Source: JBEKCP01 sp049509515 (lineage in GTDB: Bacteria; Planctomycetota; Planctomycetia; Pirellulales; Thermoguttaceae). From it: a stretch of DNA of 64,000 nt. The stretch spans positions 1 to 64,000 of the forward strand of contig JBEKZV010000016.1 of assembly GCA_049509515.1 (NCBI GenBank), in the 5' to 3' direction. Each line of letters opens with the position of its first letter. Position 1 is the stretch's first letter. Position numbers and translations under genes: made by a program. The notes under the pieces are model-generated. The model did no database searches. It saw only the letters and a program-made list of their open reading frames with translations, and was not told where the DNA came from. Of the stretch, positions 1-7,484 are shown in pieces.

Positions 1-2
1 TG

Positions 3-440
3 GCGGCCATCTTCCGCGAACCGGCCGCCGGGTTCGCCTCCGTCGCCGCCAATAAGATCCTCTGCCGCTGCATCGACCGCGTCACCCGCCGGGACATTTT
101 GCGGCCGTCCTTCCTGGCAGGCGCCGTCTCCCAAGTCAAGGAAGGCGTCCGGATCGAACCCGTGCAACAGAAGGTTAGTCCGATCCAAGCTGAATCCCAG
201 GTACACATTCCGCTCAAGGCGCCGGCCGCCGGCATCCTGCGAATCTCCACCGTCGAGGCCCCTCTGCCCGCATGTCGCCTGAACGGGAAAGCGGCGGCCT
301 TCGTTCCCTCGACCGACGCCCACCGGAAGACAGCCCAGTCCATGGAGATCCCGATGCAGGCCGGCGAAGCAGCCTTGCTGAGCCTGAGCCCCACGGTCGC
401 CGGCACATTCACGTTCGAGTGGTTGCCCGCTGCAAGGTAA
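3..440 (+). CDS. C-terminal part of an unidentified protein, cut by window edge
   Basis: The frame is open from the first bases of the window to a TAA at 438-440, so this is the 3' end of a gene that begins upstream. I do not recognise the family. The visible 145 residues contain a basic stretch followed by a region rich in small and beta-forming residues ending FTFEWLPAAR, like the C-terminal beta-sandwich of many secreted glycoside hydrolases or lyases; that is only a resemblance. It is followed after 8 bases by an esterase gene on the same strand and probably belongs to the same carbohydrate operon. A TTG at 99 could start a shorter protein but nothing favours it. Confidence 0.5.
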   Translation, partial: AAIFREPAAGFASVAANKILCRCIDRVTRRDILRPSFLAGAVSQVKEGVRIEPVQQKVSPIQAESQVHIPLKAPAAGILRISTVEAPLPACRLNGKAAAFVPSTDAHRKTAQSMEIPMQAGEAALLSLSPTVAGTFTFEWLPAAR

Positions 441-448
441 CGATCGTG

Positions 449-1429
449 ATGATGAAGCAGGCACGGCGTACGTTTGTTCGGGCGGCCTTCCTGGCCCTAA
501 TGACCGGGCACGTCATCTCTGCCGGGGAGATCACCCTCGCCGAGCTCAAGGCTCTGCGCACGGAGCCGCGGAAGATCGTATACAAGACCGCGGACAACGT
601 GAAGCTGCAAGTCCACCTGTACGCCGCCGAAGGTCGGGCGCCCGGCGAAAAGCGGCCGGCGATCCTCATGATCCACGGCGGCGGCTGGGAATCTCCGGGG
701 CCTTTCCACATGGCGCCGCACTGCCGCTATTTTGCCCTCCGCGGCTTGGTGGCGGTAAACGTCGAGTACCGGCTGGCCAAGAAGGACTCGGCCGTCCGCA
801 TCCCGGATTGCGTGGCGGATTGCCGGGACGCCTTGCGACTGGTCCGCCGGAAGGCGGCCGAGCTTGGGATCGATCCCGAGCGGATTGCGGTCGCCGGCGA
901 TTCGGCCGGCGGGCACCTGGCGGCGGCGCTCGGGCTCCTCCCCGACCCGGAGGAGGGAGAGCAAGGCGTCGTCAGCAGCCGGCCCAACGCCATGATCCTC
1001 TACAATCCGGTGGTCGACCTGGCTGCGCTCCAGTGGATGCGCGGGCACGCTGGCGTGGGGCCGCGTTCCGATTCGCCCCAAGGCGAGACGTGGGAAGATC
1101 GGGCCAGGGGCGTTTCGCCGATCCGCTACGTCCGCAAGGGCCTGCCGCCGACGCTCCTGATCCACGGCGACCGCGACGGGTGCGTGCCCGTGGAGCGAGC
1201 GGACCGCTTTGCGAAGCTGATGCGGGACGCCGGCAACCGGATCGAGTACCATCGCATGGCCGGCTGGGACCACGCCTTCGCGATACCGGGCTGCGGCACC
1301 GACCAACAGATCACCGAAGCCTTGCGGATGACGGATCGGTTCCTGGCCGGCCTCGGCTATCTTCAGGGCGAGGCCACGATCGTCGCCAGCCGCCCCCACC
1401 CGGAGACGGTCCGACAAAAGGAACACTGA
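449..1429 (+). CDS. Secreted alpha/beta-hydrolase (esterase, HSL/BD-FAE-like)
   Basis: A 326-residue serine esterase with an N-terminal signal peptide (MMKQARRTFVRAAFLALM then a small-residue cleavage region). The oxyanion motif HGGGW lies near residue 76, the nucleophile elbow GDSAGG near 150, and the expected acid (HGDRDGCVP, about 240) and histidine (WDHAF, about 275) follow in canonical order, so the triad looks intact. This pattern fits the hormone-sensitive-lipase and acetylxylan-esterase-like families that remove acetyl or other acyl groups from plant polysaccharides. I chose ATG 449 because it begins the signal peptide and follows the upstream stop by 8 bases; an adjacent ATG at 452 is equally possible. 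The next gene starts 4 bases after its stop, so the two are likely cotranscribed. Confidence 0.85.
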   Translation: MMKQARRTFVRAAFLALMTGHVISAGEITLAELKALRTEPRKIVYKTADNVKLQVHLYAAEGRAPGEKRPAILMIHGGGWESPGPFHMAPHCRYFALRGLVAVNVEYRLAKKDSAVRIPDCVADCRDALRLVRRKAAELGIDPERIAVAGDSAGGHLAAALGLLPDPEEGEQGVVSSRPNAMILYNPVVDLAALQWMRGHAGVGPRSDSPQGETWEDRARGVSPIRYVRKGLPPTLLIHGDRDGCVPVERADRFAKLMRDAGNRIEYHRMAGWDHAFAIPGCGTDQQITEALRMTDRFLAGLGYLQGEATIVASRPHPETVRQKEH

Positions 1430-1433
1430 CGTG

Positions 1434-3071
1434 ATGAGAGCATTTTGGACTTGTTTCCCTTGTTTGCTGCTGCCGCTGTTGGCGCCGGCCACGCTCCGCG
1501 CCGAGACTGCCATCGGCGATTGGGGACATTTCGTCCTCAACCGTCCCCGCATCTTCCTGAACAACCCCGCAGGCAAGGCATTCACAGCGACGATCCACGT
1601 GATGGGCTGGCCGCCCCCGGATTGGAACAAGCCCAACGTGCAGGTCCTGCTGACGGGGCCGGACGGCAAGGCCGTGGTGGACGGCCCGCAGGAGGTGCGG
1701 GACGGCGAGTGCGTCGTCAGCGTGCCTGCCGGCGGAAGGGGCGTTTACCGCCTCCAGGTCGACGGCGTGCTCTGGGTTTCCTCATCGTTGGGCGAGTCCG
1801 TGCTCTGGACCGGCGACCCGAGCAAGCGGCACAACTTCCGCGAGCGGTTCGCGCCGGCCTTTCAAATGGTCGTGCCCCGCCGCTGGTGGTTCTGGGTGCC
1901 GGAAGGCGTTACGCGCTTCACCTGCAAGGCGCAACGATCCAGCGAATACATGTCGCAACGCGAGGCCTGGGGCATCTTCATCATCACGCCGCGCGGCCAG
2001 CGGATCCGCGCTTTGTGGGGCCAGCCTTCGCGCACCCCGCCGGCCGACTACTTGCAGGACATGGTGGCCGAGGTCGAGGTGGAACCGGGCGCCGGCGGCA
2101 GGTTCTGGTCGCTGGAACTCCGCAACGGCGATTCGCACAACTATTCCAAGCCCAATGTCTGTTTTGACGGCGTTCCGCCCTACATTGCCAGAAGCCCGGA
2201 AGAATGGTTCGACCCGGAAACCGGCCGGAAGCCGCGGGTGAAGGTGTACGACGACGAGCCGTTCATCCAATCGGCCCGCATCGACGACGTTATGCGGCGA
2301 CGCTGGCCCAACCTCCAGCATTTTTCGCCGTGCCCGTCGTTGGGCGATCCCGACGGCGTCGAGGTGCTCGGCGACGCCCGGTTCGCCTTGTGGAACCCGC
2401 AGGGCCGCGACCTGCGATTCCGGATCGGGACCTATCTGCCCCGCAAGGGCCCCGAGGCTCCCGAAGTGGCGCAGGTAAAGATCGTGGGACCGGCGGGCAA
2501 GACCGTGTTCGAGAAAGTGCTTCCGATGCTTCACGTCCATGAGGCCGAGGGACAGCCCACCGACACGCTCAAGACGGGCGCGGGCGTCAGCGTAGTGTCG
2601 GTGACCGGCCCGGAGCGCTGGCTTTCCTTCACTTATCCGGCCACACCCCTGGTGCTGTTGGGCAAGGACGTCGGCGGCGGTTGGCGTCGCTTCAGTTTCA
2701 CCGTGGGCACCGCGCGCCACTGGTACTTCTTCGTGCCCGAGGGCACGCGGGAATTCGCGGTCCGCGCCGCCGCGGCCGACAACGACGACGTGATGCACTT
2801 CGAGGTCTGCTCGCCGGACCGCACGATGGCGCTGATTTACGACAACGCGGGCGAGAAAATCGTGAAGGTTCCCCGCGGCTTGGCCGGCAAGATATGGCAC
2901 CTGCGCCCGGATGTGGGCAGCGCGACGCGGATCGTCGCCAAGGCCGGCCCGGACTGCCGCTACCAGGAAATCCGGCTCACCGTCGATCTCAAGGGCGTCC
3001 CCGGCTACCTGGCACCCACGTGGGAACAGTGGTTCGATCCTTCCCGGCCGGTACAAAGTGAAAGAAGGTGA
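1434..3071 (+). CDS. Secreted protein of unknown function with internal duplication
   Basis: A 545-residue protein with a signal peptide (MRAFWTCFPCLLLPLLAP, cleavage near LRA-ET). I do not recognise the family. It is built from two similar halves: each has an aromatic block (RRWWFWVPEGVTRF in the first, ARHWYFFVPEGTREF in the second), then a short statement of beta strands, and ends with a motif of the type VPxYxAxxxEEWFDP (about residues 250 and 530). The halves look like beta-sandwich modules of carbohydrate-binding or laminin-G-like type, but that is inference. A GTG at 1431 is an alternative start. Its position between an esterase and a polygalacturonase suggests a role in glycan binding or breakdown outside the cytoplasm. 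Confidence 0.75.
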   Translation: MRAFWTCFPCLLLPLLAPATLRAETAIGDWGHFVLNRPRIFLNNPAGKAFTATIHVMGWPPPDWNKPNVQVLLTGPDGKAVVDGPQEVRDGECVVSVPAGGRGVYRLQVDGVLWVSSSLGESVLWTGDPSKRHNFRERFAPAFQMVVPRRWWFWVPEGVTRFTCKAQRSSEYMSQREAWGIFIITPRGQRIRALWGQPSRTPPADYLQDMVAEVEVEPGAGGRFWSLELRNGDSHNYSKPNVCFDGVPPYIARSPEEWFDPETGRKPRVKVYDDEPFIQSARIDDVMRRRWPNLQHFSPCPSLGDPDGVEVLGDARFALWNPQGRDLRFRIGTYLPRKGPEAPEVAQVKIVGPAGKTVFEKVLPMLHVHEAEGQPTDTLKTGAGVSVVSVTGPERWLSFTYPATPLVLLGKDVGGGWRRFSFTVGTARHWYFFVPEGTREFAVRAAAADNDDVMHFEVCSPDRTMALIYDNAGEKIVKVPRGLAGKIWHLRPDVGSATRIVAKAGPDCRYQEIRLTVDLKGVPGYLAPTWEQWFDPSRPVQSERR

Positions 3072-3142
3072 GGAGGGAAAACGATGTGGAAAGGTAAGCT
3101 GCCGATGGAAGTACTGTCATTCATAAGGCTGTGGGCACCACC

Positions 3143-3213
3143 GTGTCCGGCACACTCCGTGTGCCGTCCGGGCACCCGCTTGCGGGTGACGGCACACGGA
3201 GCGTGCCGGATAC
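3143..3213. repeat. Long hairpin repeat upstream of the GH28 gene
   Basis: Arms 3143-3168 and 3188-3213 are reverse complements with 24 of 26 positions matching. The loop carries a perfect shorter palindrome, ACCCGCTTGCGGGT (3174-3187). It sits 8 bases before the chosen GH28 start and could fold in the mRNA leader, where it would affect translation or act as a transcription barrier between this gene and the preceding one. The shorter palindrome recurs inside the methyltransferase gene at 16596-16609. Confidence 0.8.
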
Positions 3214-3221
3214 CCCTGAAG

Positions 3222-4673
3222 ATGACGGTGCCCATGCTGACGTGTATCTGGGCGCTGGCCGCTTCTTCTCTCGCCGCGGATGCGGTCGTCACCTATTCCG
3301 CCCCCCAGGGCGAGAAGGCATCGCAGGACTACCAGGTCGACGCGGGCGGCAAGACGGTCTTCGTCTACACGGCCCCCGTTCTCCGCGGCGGGCCGGCTTC
3401 GTTTGCGTATTTCGATTTTTCCGGGCCGGTCACCGTTACCGTCACCGTCGCGAAGAAGATCGGCGTCCTCAAGATCCTCCCGTCGTCGTACGGGATCAAG
3501 CCGACCGTTGCGGAGAACAAGGTCTCGTTCACGCTCGCCGAACCCGCGAACCTGACGATCGAGCTGAACGAGAACGGCCAGCGGCCGCTGCACCTCTTCG
3601 CCAACCCGGCTGAAGCGGATCCGCCTGATCCGGCGAACAAGGACGTGATCTATTTCGGTCCCGGCGTACACGAGGTGACGACGCTCCGCCCGAAGAGCGG
3701 CCAGACCGTCTACCTCGCCGGCGGCGCGCTCCTGCGGGCGAAGATCCCGCCCGGCGAGAAGCCGGTGCAGGAGAGGAACTGGCGGGGAAACAAGGTCTAC
3801 GCGACGCTGATCGAGACCAGCGGCGTCAAGGGCGTGAAGGTTCGCGGCAGGGGGATCCTCGACCTGGGGGCGCTGCCCTGGCACGCGCGGACCGCGATGT
3901 GGTTCGGCAGCTCGCGGGAGATACTCGTGGAGGGGATCATCATCCTCGACGCCCCCGCGTGGGTCGTGGCGATGCACGACTCGAAGAACGTCGTGGTACG
4001 CAACGTGAAGCAGATCTGCGCACGCGAGAATAGCGACGGCGTCGACATCTGCAACAGCCAGGACGTTCTCGTCGAGGACTGCTTCCTGCGGAATAATGAC
4101 GATGAGGTGTGCGTCAAAACGGTGTCGCCCCCGCCCGCGATGGAGTCGCGAAACGTCGTCGTCCGTCGAACCGTGGTCTGGAACGACCGCGCGCGGGGAC
4201 TCGGCATCACCTCCGAGACGCGGGCGGACATCTCGCACGTCCTCTTCAAGGACTGCGACATCATCCACGACTTTTCCCAGGGGGGCGACTGCGCGGCGCT
4301 CGCCGTCCTGGTCTCCGACTCGGGAACGATGAGCGACATCCGCTTCGAGGATATCCGCTGCGAGGACGTCCGCAGCACGCTGGTCAATTGCTGGATCGGG
4401 GCGGACATGTGGGGACACGACAAGACCCGCGGACACGTCAAGGGGGTGACGTTCAAGGACATCCAGGTGACCGGCGGCATGTTCCCCCGCTCGAAGCTGA
4501 CCGGCTTCGACGAAACCCATCTGGTGGAAGACGTGACGTTCGAGGGTCTGCGGATTCATGGGAAGCCGATCGGCGATGCCCGGGCGGCAAGGTTGGAAAC
4601 GAACGCGCACGTGCGAAGGATCAACTTCGTCCCCTCTTCCGGACAGGCCCCGGCCGGCATGGGAAGCGAATAG
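3222..4673 (+). CDS. GH28-like polygalacturonase, right-handed beta-helix
   Basis: A 483-residue exported protein with a short signal peptide (MLTCIWALAASSLAADA). Repeated short V-x-V-x-N/D strands indicate a parallel beta-helix. The active-site region has NSDGVDI near residue 270 and NNDDEVCVKT near 292, matching the two catalytic aspartate motifs of GH28 pectin hydrolases (NTD and DD); the usual GHG and RIK motifs are not obvious, a later GLGITSE taking that place. The likely role is hydrolysis of galacturonan or rhamnogalacturonan in the periplasm or outside the cell. An ATG at 3084 would give a longer N-terminus, but that would translate the hairpin repeat 3143-3213 and bury the signal peptide, so I prefer 3222 (3234 also possible). 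The next gene follows after 12 bases. Confidence 0.8.
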   Translation: MTVPMLTCIWALAASSLAADAVVTYSAPQGEKASQDYQVDAGGKTVFVYTAPVLRGGPASFAYFDFSGPVTVTVTVAKKIGVLKILPSSYGIKPTVAENKVSFTLAEPANLTIELNENGQRPLHLFANPAEADPPDPANKDVIYFGPGVHEVTTLRPKSGQTVYLAGGALLRAKIPPGEKPVQERNWRGNKVYATLIETSGVKGVKVRGRGILDLGALPWHARTAMWFGSSREILVEGIIILDAPAWVVAMHDSKNVVVRNVKQICARENSDGVDICNSQDVLVEDCFLRNNDDEVCVKTVSPPPAMESRNVVVRRTVVWNDRARGLGITSETRADISHVLFKDCDIIHDFSQGGDCAALAVLVSDSGTMSDIRFEDIRCEDVRSTLVNCWIGADMWGHDKTRGHVKGVTFKDIQVTGGMFPRSKLTGFDETHLVEDVTFEGLRIHGKPIGDARAARLETNAHVRRINFVPSSGQAPAGMGSE

Positions 4674-4685
4674 AGAGACGACGTC

Positions 4686-7349
4686 ATGAATACATTCATG
4701 CCACGCCGCCGGACCGGCGTAATCGGTGTGGCTGTCCGCGTCGCAGGCAGGCGCCTTGTTGCGGGCGCCCTTCTGCTCCTACTGCTCGCGGGTACGAGCC
4801 GCGCCCGGCAGCTTTCGCCCAAGGGGTGGATCTTCAGCGAGATCGACTCCGCGCGGCGATTGGGGCCGGAAATGGCCGACAACGACCTCCGCACCGCCTG
4901 GGTCAGCCGCACGCCGCTGGCGCCGGGCAGCGGCGTGGTCATCGACTTGGGCCAAGAGGTTGTGCTCCACCGCCTGTTCTTTACGCCGGGCAAGAACAAC
5001 GGCGGCACACCCCGGCGGTTCAGGGTGGTCTTCAGCGATAAGCAGGCCGACCGCGCCGCGACGGCCACGCTGGAGGTCGAGCTGCCGGTCGGCCGGCCGG
5101 ACGCCAATCTGCTCTTCGATCCGGTGGTTACGCGGCGCATTCGCCTGGAGGCCGTCGCGCGGAGCGAGCAGCCGTGGGCCATTGCCGAGTTGGAAGCCTA
5201 CGGCAGCGATGATCCGGCAGCGTTTCGGTCCCGGGATGCGGTTGTCGTGGACATCCATGCCCCGGGTCCGCTGCGCATGGCAGCCGAGGACCTGCGGTAC
5301 TATGTCGGCGAGCTGACCGGAAGGCCCCTGCCTGTCGTCGGGCCCGATCAGACAGGTGCCTTCACGGGAACGCTGTACCGGATCGTCGATCTCAAGCCGC
5401 TGGCTGCCACCTGGGACGCAATGGAGGCGAACCGGCAGTCCGGGAAGATCCCGGCCACGGAGGTCAGCGTGGATCGCGAAGGACGCCAAGTCCTGTTCCA
5501 GGCGTTTCCCTACGCAAACGTGCGTTTCAGCGTGTGGGCGTTCCTGGAGCAACAGGGCGTGCGGTGGCTCTATCCCGACGATCACGGCGACTGGGTGCCG
5601 GCCGGCCGCGGCGTCGACTTGGCGTGCCTCCCGTTGCGCTATGCTCCCTCGGCCGCACGGCGTTATGCCAATTTCGAGATGGCCGAGAAAACCGCCTCGG
5701 TGACCAACGACCCGGCCTTCTTGTTCTGGTGGCGCAACGGCTACAACTCCACCTGGGGCGGTGCTCAGCGACTGGCCTTGGGCGGCGAGGAAGTGCCGCC
5801 CAGCCCGCACGGGTTCCTGCCTTGCAAGCAGTGGCAGGACGAATACAAGGAGGGTTTCGACGGCTATCCGCACAATTTTGCCAGCGTGCTCCCCGACCGG
5901 ATCGTCGACCGGCATCCCGACTGGTGGGGATCCGCCGGCGGCAAGCGCGTGCCCCCTTCCCGCGGCGGCCCGGCCGTGTGCATGACCAGCGCGGGCTTGA
6001 TCCGGTTCGTGGTCGACAAGGCCGTCGGCGTCACGGCGGGCCCGGAATCGACGGCCGTGCTGAGTCTCCTGCCCATGGACGACGCGCGCTTCTGCGAGTG
6101 CCCGCGTTGCCAGGCACTCTACGAGCCCCGCGAGAAGCCGGTTGTGCCCTGGGTCGCGTATCCGACGTTGCTGGCCTCCGACGCCTACTACTACTTCGTG
6201 GCCGAGGTGGCCAAGGGCATCCGTGCGGCGCGGCCGAAGGTGCGGATCCAGGCCCTGGCCTATGCCAACGTACACTCGCCGCCGCGCAAGATCGACCGCC
6301 TGCCCGACAACGTCCTGGTCGAGGTTTGCCAGTACGGCGCGCCCGACCTGCCCATGAGCTCGCCGGCCAACGCGGCGATGAAGGCCCGCATGGACCAGTG
6401 GCATCGGCGGTGCGACCGGCTGGAACACTACGACTATGCTCTGCTGAACGAGAACCGGGAGTCGTACGTCATGCCGCTGCCGCTGGTGACCGCGATGGCG
6501 GACCACGCTCGATATCTGCACGGACTCGATGCGCTGGGCGGCGGCACCCAGGCCGACCAGGGCGGCGTGCCCTACAGCCCCTGGAACCACTACGCCTACC
6601 CGCGATTGCTCTGGAACAGCCGGCGGGCGGCCGGCGAGCTGCTGGAGGAGTTCTTCTCCGGCTACTTCCGCGAAGCCGAGCAACCCATGTTGGCCTATTA
6701 CCGGACGCTGGAGGAGCACCTGATCCACAATGACGTCAGCCTGCACCCGCAGGGCAATTATCAGTACGGCGTGACGCCGGGCTCGTTTTCCTATGCGGTG
6801 CTGGTTGCGATGCGCCGGCACCTGGAACAGGCCGAGAAGGCGTCCGCCGGTTGGGTCGTGGCCCAGCGCGTGGCGCGGATCCGCGAAGGCTTCGAGTGGG
6901 TCTTGAAGGAGAGTTGCCTCACGGCCGCCGACCTGGATTCCCCGGCACGATTTCCACGAATCCCGGCGGACGGAAAGCCGGCGACCATCGATCCGTCGAT
7001 GGTTCGCGTGCGCAAGTTCTTCGTGGAGCCCCACAAGGCCGGCGGGTGGGTCTTTTGGGCACACGGAATGCTCGCCGCCGATTTGCGATTGGACAAGCCC
7101 GGCGGCTACGTCATCCGCGTGACCGCCAAGGGCGTGCCCTGTGAGGCCGTGGATCCGGTTCTGAACGTCCACCTCGACCACTGCCGAGCCGGCAGCATGG
7201 CGATCTCGTCCAAGGATTTCAAGGAGTACGAGTTCCACGTCGACGGCGTGTCCGCCGGCGTGAATCGCCTGCTGCTCGGCTACTGGAACGCGGCCTCCGG
7301 CGGCCGGCGCAATGTGTACGTCAGGCAGATCCGCATCGAGAGCCGGTAG
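4686..7349 (+). CDS. DUF4838 alpha-glucuronidase-like protein with discoidin-type domain
   Basis: An 887-residue exported protein (hydrophobic stretch about 18-37). Residues about 45-175 resemble an F5/8 type C (discoidin-like) carbohydrate-binding module: SARRLGPEMADNDLRTAWVS is the usual 'object differs, D-x-x-x-x-T-x-W' opening. Residues about 185-300 look like the small N-terminal domain found in GH67 alpha-glucuronidases and hexosaminidases (AAEDLRYYVGELTGRPLPVV). The main part, about 330-650, is of DUF4838 type, with the CECPRC motif near 470 and GGTQADQGGVPYSPWNHYAY near 620. A C-terminal beta-sandwich (about 760-887) probably binds sugar. DUF4838 proteins are suspected glycosidases without a settled substrate. 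Being directly behind the GH28 gene supports action on uronate-containing glycans. Confidence 0.8.
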   Translation: MNTFMPRRRTGVIGVAVRVAGRRLVAGALLLLLLAGTSRARQLSPKGWIFSEIDSARRLGPEMADNDLRTAWVSRTPLAPGSGVVIDLGQEVVLHRLFFTPGKNNGGTPRRFRVVFSDKQADRAATATLEVELPVGRPDANLLFDPVVTRRIRLEAVARSEQPWAIAELEAYGSDDPAAFRSRDAVVVDIHAPGPLRMAAEDLRYYVGELTGRPLPVVGPDQTGAFTGTLYRIVDLKPLAATWDAMEANRQSGKIPATEVSVDREGRQVLFQAFPYANVRFSVWAFLEQQGVRWLYPDDHGDWVPAGRGVDLACLPLRYAPSAARRYANFEMAEKTASVTNDPAFLFWWRNGYNSTWGGAQRLALGGEEVPPSPHGFLPCKQWQDEYKEGFDGYPHNFASVLPDRIVDRHPDWWGSAGGKRVPPSRGGPAVCMTSAGLIRFVVDKAVGVTAGPESTAVLSLLPMDDARFCECPRCQALYEPREKPVVPWVAYPTLLASDAYYYFVAEVAKGIRAARPKVRIQALAYANVHSPPRKIDRLPDNVLVEVCQYGAPDLPMSSPANAAMKARMDQWHRRCDRLEHYDYALLNENRESYVMPLPLVTAMADHARYLHGLDALGGGTQADQGGVPYSPWNHYAYPRLLWNSRRAAGELLEEFFSGYFREAEQPMLAYYRTLEEHLIHNDVSLHPQGNYQYGVTPGSFSYAVLVAMRRHLEQAEKASAGWVVAQRVARIREGFEWVLKESCLTAADLDSPARFPRIPADGKPATIDPSMVRVRKFFVEPHKAGGWVFWAHGMLAADLRLDKPGGYVIRVTAKGVPCEAVDPVLNVHLDHCRAGSMAISSKDFKEYEFHVDGVSAGVNRLLLGYWNAASGGRRNVYVRQIRIESR

Positions 7350-7484
7350 CGAGCGGCGAGTAATCGTTCGCAGGGCGGGCGCGAGTCGCTGCTCGCTGCT
7401 GCGCAGCCGTACGGCGCGACCATCGAGCGAGTTGTCCCAAAAGCGGAAAAACTCGGCACGGGCCGCGTCGCAAGTGCTGCCGTA

